Source of the DNA: Parapristionchus giblindavisi
Lineage: Eukaryota > Nematoda > Chromadorea > Rhabditida > Diplogasteridae
Length of the DNA: 64,000 nucleotides
Direction of reading: 5' to 3'
NCBI GenBank assembly: GCA_943737045.1
Contig: CALSFV010000001.1
Span: 2,260,001-2,324,000 of the forward strand
The translations under genes and the position numbers were made by a program. Positions 1 to 12,000 of this stretch are shown piece after piece. Within the stretch, counting starts at the first letter, position 1. Every line of letters starts with the position of its first letter. The notes under the pieces are model-generated. The model saw only the letters and a list, made by a program, of their open reading frames with translations, did no database searches and was not told the origin of the DNA.

Positions 1-3000
1 CTGCGCCGCGTGTTCCTTGAAGTAATATTAATTATTTCACATGCATTTATCATAATATTCAGGCGCAATTTTCAAAGATTCTATTTTTCTTTCATTTTTG
101 GCATGGAAGATGGTTATTTCAAATAGAAATAGACTTATTCTCAAAATAGATGTGATAAAAATATTGAATCCATATTGGATGAAACTAGTCCTTTGTGCAA
201 TTCTTCCTCATTTATATCGTTTTTTAACTGCTGAAATATGTATGATAAATTAAATAAATATAATAGAATAATCTCTCTCACTCTCGCTAGCGTTTCGAAC
301 TTATTCTTCTCCTCTGATCTGTATGTGTTCACGTATTGCCGTTGTATCATAGTGTACTTGTCGCACATTCGAACGCAGCAAATTACTGTAATATGGAATA
401 TTCAATCGGTCATGAATTCAAAACTCTGATTCATTCAGCCTGATCCTAGCTACTTTTAAGGATAAACACTCGCGATCTTTCACTCAGCCCTCTAATAATA
501 GGCTTTTATAAGTCAGAACATGTGATATGCAGTTCCGTTCCTTAATACATTTGAGCAGTTGTAAAACATTCTAATATTGATTGTTCTTAAAATTCATAGT
601 AGTTTAGGCGAAACTGATATAACTAAGAATGCTATTATGTGAAAAGTCTAAAAAATCGCTCTATTATCCTTGACATATCTCAACCATTTCAACCCTGATC
701 CCCTGGAGAATCAATACCCATATCACTGTCAAATCACAATTATTCCATTTCAACTGCTGTCGCGGCTCGGGCGTAGATAAATTTTTATAATAATCCCTCT
801 ATCCCATCTATCCCTCTTCTGCCCTTATACATATAGGGTGATGTAAACAATAAATTGTGGCAAACTTGTGCTTTTTGCAGGTGCGTGACAATGATTGACA
901 ACTTTATCGCACCCAATTGCAGTCAGACATCAAATTTAATACAGATTGTTGTCAATGTGTCTAAAAAATATTTGTGGTTGCAATTAATGAATGAACTGTT
1001 GACAGACAAGAAAAATGAGGATGATACAAGTCATGACCAGAGAAATGTGCTTCTTTCTAGTCAGACAACAAAAAATCTTCTTTTTTGATGTCAATCGATT
1101 CTTGCCTTCTCATTGACATCAAAACGAATATTTTTTGTTGTCTGAATAGAAAGAAGCACATTTCTCTAGTCATTCCATTTTTTGGTGCATTTTCACATCC
1201 TCATAATAATGAGATGATAGTTCATTAGTCAGAGCGGCGCACCTCAGACAGGTTTGGTGACGCGGCGGAGAGTGTGACAGAGAGAATCATTTGATGCCAT
1301 CTCGCACGCACACCCTCTCTAATGCAGCCCACCAAACCCGTCTGGCATCCGCCTCGCCCTCTTTATAAGTTGGAAAACGTGATTAGCCATTCATTGTTGC
1401 CTCACTATTACAGAGGCTGAACTAATGTGTCCTGACATGTATCATCCTCAGTTTTCTTGTCTGACTACAAAATAGTCTCTATCTGTTGCCACATTTATTT
1501 ATTTCATACATTGACTACAATCGTTTTACTTTTTGAAGTCTGACAACAAAGTTCTCCGATAAAGTTGTCAATCGTTTGCCGTTGTCACGCACCTGCAAAA
1601 AGCACAAGTTTGCCAAAATTTATTGTTTACATCACCCTATATCACCCCTACTTGTTATATTTGGTGGAATAAAGAAATGAATGAAATAAATTTAAAAATA
1701 AAACTCGCTCATGAAGGCCATTGATCCATAGCAAATGAGTAACGCCCACGCTATCACATTTGACGTAGACTCAAGGAAGGTTCCATCGGGACCGGTCAGG
1801 TTGCAGATGCAATTGGGACAGAACTGAAAGTGATTATTCTTAATCCATAAGTAATTATAATTATCATTAAAATTATATACAATAGCTAAGATCTCCTCAG
1901 ATGTAATTATACCATTTCCATTTTTTCATACAGTTTGGGAGCTATTCGGCAGTAGCTCCCAAACTGTATGAATATACTATTTTGCTCTCTGAAGCACACA
2001 ATCATCATGATGATATAAATTGCAACTCACCTTTCCATCACCAGACATTTCATTCCACGTCTCTATGTCTCCAGTCCACGTCGTGTTCTTGCACTGCTGT
2101 GCAGTGTCGAGATGACAGAAGGATGCGGCCAGCAGACAGCGATAATATCTGAAAATTGTGTTACTAATCCTTGATATCAATCAAACTAGCATATCATGCC
2201 AGCAAAAATATACAGTTATATTTTAATAGTCTACCTTTCCAATATTCTCGTTTCATTAATTCGCTTTATTCATTATATTATGTACAGTGTTTCCTCGAAA
2301 ACGCATAACCATTATTTTCACTATCGATTAGGAAAAAATACAAACAGACAACTATTGAAGGCATTATTTATAATGAATCTATAAAGGATAACGAGAGTAC
2401 ACAACTTACGATCCATCTAGGAACGCCACGAACAGCCACACTGCGGGAGCCACTGAGGCTTGAACGATTACCTGAAGAGTTCATTTCCGGTAAGTTTTAA
2501 GTTTTAAGGTTAAAAAGGTAAAGGTACAGCTCGTTATTCAAGGAACACGAAGTCCTGCGGGTGATCACTGCTAGGCCAGTGATCTTTCATTTGATTTGTT
2601 TTACTCATTTTGTTTTACACATTTGTAGTACGGAGTCGAACAACTCTCATCTTTTTAATAGTGATTTGAAATTCAAATTTTTCTAATTAATTCAAAAATG
2701 TCCTATGTATGCCTCATTCTCCAATTTTGTCTATGGTTTACGCGTCGAAATTATGCAGTACCTCGATCCAGTGAACAATCGCTGTCTTCATGTTGTGCCT
2801 TGTATCGGGATGTCTGAAAGCAGTGAATTAAAAATTAAATTTAAAAAAAAAAAAGAAAATTCGCCAAATCAAATTGTCATGTTGAATGAAAAATCTTTTA
2901 TGCATGTATCTATCTGTACAAATTTGTTGTATTTCAAGTGCATCGATTAACATGAATTAAAGAACAAAGATCAAGACCCACCTGTAGAAGCAGCCATGCA

Positions 3001-6000
3001 CCAGTCTCCACGTAGTCGAATTCAGCGAGATCCCTATCAGAAACAAACCCAGAGATGGTCCGATTATAAACATGAGCGATTGATAGACGTTCAAGGGATA
3101 CGCGCACGGGCACGAAAACGAGAGTTTCTTTAGTACCTAGAAGGTTGAAAATTTAAAATTATGCATTTTCATTGATCACTATTTTTAAAGAGAGAGTTAC
3201 CTCTCTCAATGGCCTCCTCGACGCACAATGCTCTCTCGTTGTTTGAGAACAGAGAAATAGTGTGCGTAATGAAGAGACCATTGAGAGAGGTAACGCTCCC
3301 TTGAATAATATTGTTCATATAAATCAGAGAAAAATACAATTATGTATTTTATCACATCTAGTAGCCACATCGAACATCCAAAGTGTCAAATTAAGTATTA
3401 GCCATCACAAAAATCACGCAAATGCATTCGTAATTTACTATTCTGAAATAAACCAACAGATTGTCCTCCAATAGTGGCAACGATGAGTCCCACATTGATA
3501 AGAGTGACGCCATTGTTGGCGAATAGATTCGTGAACACTGTAACATGAGAAGATAATTTAAGAAGTAAGATAATTTAAAATTTTCCTTGTTCACTTATTT
3601 TTTATATACTGTTATTATTATTTTGGTGTATGAATAAGAATAAATGTTTTAAAGTTAAATTATTGCCAGGGCTATTTATCACAATAATTTGCGCCGCCGA
3701 CGCACTGTCTCGCAGTGTAATGTAGTAATATACTTAGTCTAGTTTGTTTCCAAGTAGATAGCGACAGAGATTGAACCCCCCCCCCCTCATTACAACTTCC
3801 TCTCTCCTCTCTTTCCAGAGAGAGAGAGATTCTGGCCATGCAAGAGGTGGTTTACACCTCTTGCTCTGACCCCTAATTTTTAGTATCTTATCTTTTAGAT
3901 TTCGCCCCTCCACTATATTCCTATTTAGACCATGATTGTAGTCGATGTGTGTTGCCGTGAATAAATTAGATGTATAGTTATTATTCGTGTGAGTTTAAAA
4001 CATTCCAATCTGGGGTTCCGGCATTTGTGATATGTCTCTCCCGTATTCAGAGAACCATTGTCATAATGTGATTGGGAGAGGCATATTTCGTGGAGGTCCC
4101 GGTACTAACTTCCCCCAGTTTTCATTGCCCATTGTACTAACCGCTAATGTTTTATTGCTTTCATTTTCTACTCACTCTTTTACCTCCAGCATCTGACTAA
4201 TCCTATCGTTGCTGATCACCTCAATAGTGAAAGGTTGCATGTAACATTACTAAGAGTGAAACTATAATTCAATTTTTTTCAAACTGACTGCAAGTTGTGT
4301 TTTCCCAGCTAATTTTTTTTTTCGTTTCATCTTTTCTTTCTTTATGCTGGTTTTTCTCGAGTGCCGTTACTATTGACTCGCCTTGTTTGTGCAATATTTC
4401 GTTGTTATACCTGCTGATGGCCGTAATTTCACATTATTGGGTTCTAATCATTGGTTTCACATTTGTTTCTCTTTTATATTTAATAAATCGTCTATGACTA
4501 TTTATTAGGGGATTATTATTGTCTCACATTATCCATCAGTAGGCTTTCTCGCATGAGATCTGTTTTCCCGGCGCTCTCACCCCCCTAACAATTCTATAAT
4601 AGGAAAACAGTATTTAACAATATGTTGGCTTGAGTATGTTTGAAGCGTGATATGCACCTATCATGCTACCACGACCACTTGAATCACTGGTACCTAAATT
4701 CTCTCGTTGTAAAGTCTCTGAAAACCAATCTTTACTTTTGATCTGATGACTACTTCTGCAGAGAGCCAGTGTTTGCCGTAACCCATACAATACATTAATT
4801 TATACGCGTGTTCTATGAGCGAATCTTCTCTTGTATTTTGTACGCGTTGGTATCATAATGCTTTTGAAACGAGGTGATAGTGAAATCCTTCGGGAGCCTT
4901 GTTTGTTTATTCGTTATGTACCACATAGAACACGTCGTCTGGTTCTTACTCACTCCTTGGTTCTCCCCTCTCTATTCTAAACGGCCACCTTCGTGGGCAC
5001 TTTCGTGTTCAGGTGCAAGTCCTAACCCTTTTTCTGTATATTAATAAAACCGTAACTATGTCCGTCAGTTGAAAAAAAAAAGGTCTAAATAAGAATATTG
5101 CAAAAAAAAAAAAAAAAACTTCGAAAACATCCAGTTTCTCTCTCTCTCAATTTTTGCTGTGTAATAGTTTACTAACCTGCTACCCCAACCTTCTACCCCT
5201 AGTCTTCTTCACGTAGTTTAACATCCTCCTACCCCTAGTCCTCTTGCATCTTCCCTACCCACGCTGTTCATTAATCTTTCTTTGCCTTCTTGCTATCTTA
5301 TCTTATCTTCGAGATCTTGATCACGGAAAATAATCTATATATTTTCAGGGGGCCGAACATTGATCACTTCATTGGACGACGGATCGAACAATCGGACGTA
5401 GGACCACTCCTTTGGAAGTCGGATCGATCTCTGGTGCCGATCAATCTGGAAGTAGGATCGATCTCTGGTGCCGATCAATTTGGAAGTAGGATCTATCTCT
5501 GGTGCCGATCAATTTGGAAGTAGGATCATGATGGAACCGCCGAACAGAAGAAGAAGACTGGATCAACCTCCTGAATCGGATCGACAGATGAACTCAACCT
5601 AGCATGTCCAGATATCAGACAAGCCAAGCTAGTTGTCCTCTCCAAAATACCATCAACACACCGTTCTAAACTCGAGCAGATCAACCATCACATCCTATAC
5701 GGTCCCCACGTCCCTTTGAACGAATTTTTTCATCATCTATGTGATGCACTAGTCAACAATGAAGAAAGGCAACTAGCCTTCGAAGAGCTCAGGACCATCA
5801 CACAGGGTACATCAAGTATAGAGGAATTCTCGGAGGCCATTCGCACACAAGCGGAACGGGCATTCCCCGTTCCGAACGCAGCGAAGGACCCGGCAATGAA
5901 AACATCATTCATAGACGGATTGAATGACACCATACGTCTCTATGTCAGGATGGCCCACCCTACTACCTTTGCTGATGCCGTCGCCACGGCACGTGGCCTC

Positions 6001-9000
6001 AGCTCCGCCATCAGACAAGAGACAAGGGCAAAGGGAAAAGCCTCGATCGAGGACATTCTCACCGGATTCAACTCAATCAAAATATCATCAACGCCACCAA
6101 GGGAGCGGGACAGTGGATACGGACGTAGTAACGGAGGAAGGAACGAGGGATACGGATATGGAAGGATCGAGGGACATGGAAGAGGATACCAGTATCAGAA
6201 TCGTAATGGGAGAGGAGGATATCGCCAAGAGTCCGGAGACTCATATCAGAACAGGAGATCATCTTCTGACAGGCGCAACCGTAACGATCGCCGTAACGGA
6301 AGCAGATATCGGCACCAAGAGCATCGTAGCTCAAGTCGATACCGTAACTATGATCATCACAGTCCGAGAAGGGATCGGAACGGAAGCAGAGATCGAAGGA
6401 ACTGGAGTTCGGATGGCAGACGAGAGGATCGCAGAGTCAACACGGTCGTTGCGAATGAGGAACCCATCAAGAAGAAAACATCCGTCAAAGGAATTCTTCC
6501 CCTCTTCTTAGGGATTGCCCTCATCTCACTCCTACCCACAGCACAGGCCGCAAATGCTACCGACGACTTATCCATACGAAAGATCGAGCAGCATAATGAT
6601 ACCACCTCATTCAAGCAATTCCAATGGTGTCACAGCTCTGGAGGAGGAATTCTTGTAGCCCCGATTCGCCTCAGCGAAGAAGCATGTCGACTCCCAGCCA
6701 CTCCCATCTACGTCAACGCTACAATAACATTATGGATCAAGAACTATACCCATCTAGATGTAGAAGGATGGCGTTGCCTACTGGAGATATACACTCTCTG
6801 CACGACTGGAAGCATCTGGGTCCGAAAGGATTATGAGCATCTAGTCGGATATGCATCCCCGACAGTGCGAGACTGCAGATACGCCGCTCGAAATCGTGAA
6901 TGGAACAACATCACGATATCACCAACTACCATCCCGGACGTCTTCCGTTCTTCAGCTCATTCCGCTAAGCATCCTTCAGCTGGAATATGGTCTTCTGAAT
7001 GTGTACTATCCAAGAAGATGGTCCTGGAAAGAAGCAGAATCTCCACCATCGATGACGATACCATTATCACACCAATGCTCTTGAACACCAAGTCATGCAA
7101 ACTATCAGACCTATCCTGCTCAAACGAAACATCAGTCGTAATATGGGATGCTGTCAGCAATCAAGACCAGTGTAACTACATCAAATCTGGTGAATATCCT
7201 GCCACCATAGCATATCCCACTCTTCTAATCCCAGAAAGCCAAGTGGCATTCACACTGTCCGACAAGAAGACTCCCCATGAGATCAAGAAATGCTTCTCCC
7301 AATTCCCACACGTAACTACTGCTGGCATCATCTTCACCCTTCCATCCTGGCCAGAGGTTACGGACATCAAGCAATGGATTCAAAGTCTATCCAAGAGATC
7401 CCGGAATCGGACGAGCCGCCAGGCGAAATTCGAAGGAATCCCATCTTCAACAATAATCCCATCTACAGAAGTCCCAATGCACAGAGGATCAGTTGGATCT
7501 GATCAACATACCAAGTATATGCAGAACTCATATGATAGAGAAGAGAACATCCGTCTCAACCAATCCGAGATCAACTACAACGCCAAGCTCTCCTTCCTAA
7601 CGAAAAGGAACCAAGAAGTCGTGAAGAAGGAATTCGTCGATGTCTTCCAAAAGATCTGCGTCATCAATCTCAAGCTCAATCGCCTATTCTGGGCAATCAT
7701 GCGGATTGATCCCACAATGGGTATACGCTCATCCCTCAACCGAGACGACATACTCGCCCGGTATGTTGGACCCGACGTCGTCTCCATCTCGAAGTGTACT
7801 GCTATTCTTCCAAAGAAGGTATACCTCGACAAGAAGATCAACAATACCTGCTTCGAGAAAGTCCCCGTTCTCACTCATGATAATCGGACGCTATTCTCCC
7901 AAGCTGGATACCCTGATCTCACAGACCACAGTCGTACCATACCTTGCAAGGATGCACACCCACTTGTATGGAAAGAGAAAGACGGTTCGTATTCGAGTCT
8001 AGTAGATGGTCTAAAGATCACCGAGTTCAAATTTGCCACCAACACTCTCAAGACACCCGATCTACCCTATCTGGACTACACCTCCCCTTCCCTCTTCGAA
8101 GGAATTCGCACATCATCATTCCCTCTCCAATTGGCTATCTCATACGGTCAACATCTCGGAGCAATCCGACAACAGCAGCTCGCTACAATGCGGATCCTCG
8201 AGCGAGGAGAGATCGAGAAATCCATGGACTTCTCATTCGGAGATATCGGATTCAACGAAACCACCGAATTCCTGAAGGATACTGCAAAGGATATGGCCAG
8301 AGGATATCTCACCTACATCCTCTCTTTCGGAATACCTGTGGCAATACTTCTTCTCATTGGCGCTGTAGCAGTAGTAGGAATGAAGATCTACTTCCTGAGA
8401 GCTGCCGCCACAGCAGTTGGTATCCACCCCGTACGGACGGAAGAGACAGATCCCAGTGCACCCGCCGTTGTGGATGAGAAAGAAGAAATGGAGATGGAAC
8501 CATACTATATGCCACCACATCGATATCGTCGTAACGAATGTCCAACAACATCAATACCATCATTCATCCCAATCTACGCTGTTGCTGTAGGACAAAATCT
8601 ACCTCATGTCCCAGTAACACTGAACGATCGAGTAGTGACTGCTTTATGGGATACAGGAGCAGCCTGCACTTACCTCACCGAATCGACTCTTCACAAGATC
8701 GGAAGAAAGATCGACAGACCAACATCAATCACCGGTATCGCCGCCAACAAATCTGCATTCTCTTTCTTAGGAGAAGCGGACATGATTGTTCGCATCGGTG
8801 ACCATGAAGTGCAATACCCCTTCCTCGTCTCACAGAACAATGCCTGCCCAACGCTCTTCTCGGATTCGACTTCATCACGATCCTTGAGAAAAGAGGAATC
8901 AAATCAGACCTATCTCCAATGAATGGCACACTCACATTAGGAAGTTCCACCATCCCCCTTCTCACCAAGGACAGTCGACCATACTTCTCAAGAATATCAA

Positions 9001-12000
9001 CAATCGCATCAGTCTCAAGAGAAGCACGATTTTCACCTAATGGTAAAGAAGAAGTCTACATCTCCATCCAACCTCCACCCATTGATATGATGACAGAGAT
9101 CCCCATCTACCATGTAACACCAATCGATTCATCAACCATCACATTTGAAGACTTCATCTTCCACCCTCTCAAGTCTCAGACAACTAAGGTCCTCATACAG
9201 AATACGTCTGACTACCCTCTCCGACTCGAGAGAGACGCCATCGTCGCCTCAACTGCAGTTCTGAGAAAGGATCTACGCCCGTTCGACCTTCAAACACCTC
9301 CACAGGAGCATGTACCTCAAGAAGCCGATTGGGAAGAGAACATCCCATTGATGCCCAATCCGGACTATGACTTCTTCAAAGAGCTCAATCTGAAGAAGTG
9401 CAGCCTCTCAGAAGAAGGTCAGAATAAGATCAGAGGAATCATCAAGTCTCATGAAGAAGCGTTCTTCAACGGTGACGGATCCATCGGATGTTTCAAAGGA
9501 GACGTCAACCACATCATCGAACTTGACCCTTCCAAGCCAAGGCCCAAACCATACAGTGCCGTCATTCCCTTATGGAAAAGAGACGAAATCATCCGTCAAG
9601 TCGAAGAACTCAAGAAACAACACATCATAGAAGAATCAACATCAAATCTGGTCTCCCCAGTATGTTTGGTCGCAAAACGAGACGGTTGGAGATTCACCAT
9701 AGACTTCCGAGCTCTAAACCAGGCAACACTGAAAGAGACCTATCTACTCCCTCGAATCTACGATCTCATAGATCTCGCACATGGATCTTCCTACTTCTCC
9801 AAACTGGATCTCATATCTGGATTCTTCCAAATCCCACTGGAAGAGAAGAGTAGACCACTGACTGCTTTCGCCACACCAATCGGAATCTTCCAATTCCGGC
9901 GCATGCCGATGGGATTGTGTGGAGCACCATCAACCTTCCAACGAGCGATAAGAGTCATCGAACACCATACGAAGGCCAAGATCTATGCCTACTTGGATGA
10001 CTTGTTGGTCGTATCGGATACTGAAGAAGGCCACCTAGAGGATATCAAGGAACTACTGGAGACTCTGATCAAGTTTGGACTGAAAGCCAAACTAAAGAAG
10101 TGTGAATTCGGGATGGCAGAGATCAGTTTCCTTGGAGTAATCGTCGGAAGAAGCGGGATACGAGCAGACCCCACCAAGATCGAAGCAATCGTAAACTTCC
10201 CTGTTCCGTCTACAGTTGGAGGACTTCGTTCATTCATTGGAATGTCTACGTATCTCAGGAGATTCATCAGGAACTTTGCTCTGATCGCTTCCCCTCTTCA
10301 CGAACTCACAAAGAAGGACTGCAAATTCGAATGGAACGAACAGACTCAAGAAGCCTTCGAGAAACTAAAGAAAGCAATCAGTTCCCCGCCCGTATTGATC
10401 GGTCCGACTCCCGGAAGACCGTTCATAATTGAATCAGATGCTTCAACAATCGCCATCGGTGCAGTACTCCTACAGTCACCCAAAGACGACGATCCTCCAC
10501 GCCCGATATCGTATGTATCAAGGAAGCTGATACCAGCAGAGAGAAGATATGCTATAATCGAACAAGAGGCCCTTGCATTAGTGTTTGCTTTAAAGCAATT
10601 CAGGACATACATCTTGGGAGCCCCGATTACTGCTATAGTGGATCACCGTCCACTCACATCACTCCTTACCCGAAAGGACCTAGTTGGTCGTCTGGCAAAG
10701 TATCAGATGAGCATAATGGAATACGATCTATCCATCATCTACCGTCCCGGCAAAGCGAACGCCATCGGAGACGCGTTATCCCGATATATTGATGATGAGT
10801 ACAAAGATGCTCCAGTAACTCCACCCAAGAAGGAGAAGAAGGCCAACGAGAAGACTGTAAGATTCGATATTGCTACTATCGATATGGGAGCAGTACGAGA
10901 AGCTCAACAGAAGACTGACTGGATAGTCAAGACGCTCGAGAAGATGAAGAACAACCCGCCGTCTACGAATCATACCCGATATTCCATCAAGGATGATATC
11001 GTATACGAGCAATCTTCAGTTGGAGCCCCACTCCGAATCGTTCTGCCTCGTAATGAGAAGGTCACACTCGACATCATCGAACACTTCCACAACACCCCAT
11101 ACATCGGAGCCCATGGAGGTACATCTCGAACACTGGACGAACTGAGGAAGAGATATGTCTGGAAGGGAATGAAAGAAGATGTGTCCTCGTTCGTTGCCCA
11201 GTGTCTGCAATGTAGGCAGAGGAAGACTCTACCAGGAGATCTATCGAAGGAGCCACTATCATCCCTTCCCACTGTTCATCGACCATTCGAAAGACTTCAT
11301 CTGGATCTCATCGGAAAACTTCCCATGACTGAGCAAGGCAATCAGTATATTCTGGCCGCACAGGATGCCTTCAGTAAGTACTGCATTGCTATTCCCCTTC
11401 CTAATCAACGAGCCGAGACCATCTGCAAGGCATTCGTGAACGAAGTATTCAGCCGTCATGGTACCCCTGAGACGATATTCACCGACCAAGGCACGAACTT
11501 CATGTCGAAGGAGTTCGAATCACTGTTGAAGAAATTGGGAAGCCACCACGAGATCAGCGCGCCTTATCATAAGAACGCTAATGGCCTAGTGGAACGGCTC
11601 AACCGTACTCTCGAGGAGTCCCTCTCAGCTTTCGTTAAAGAAGCAGCCAACGACTGGGACGAATACCTCCCAATCGTGGCCTTTGCTCTTAACAACAAGA
11701 AGAGTTCAACAACAAAGGTCCCACCCTTCACTGTCATCCACGGTCGAGAAGCTCGACTCCCTGAAGACCTCAACATTCCTGCTTCAGTCACATCAACCAG
11801 TCTCGAGGAATACTCTGAGAGAGTCAAGCTCGCCTTGACAAGGATCAGCGAGACGATCGAGCAGAATATGGAGAAGGCTTCACTTCAACAGAAGATCCAA
11901 TACGAGAAGAATCATCTCATCAAGAAGAAGGAGGTCCAAGAAGGAGACGAAGTGCTGCTGTCACGCCCTCTTGTAAGAAATAAGCTGTCAGCCCGACTCG

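Noticed and set aside
5924..8801. Overlapping frames on both strands within the retroelement ORF1 (for example 5924-6511, 7944-8477)
   Set aside because: They follow the composition of the long ORF1 and show no domain of their own.
9572..11827. Plus and minus frames within ORF2
   Set aside because: Shadows of the RT-RNase H-integrase frame.
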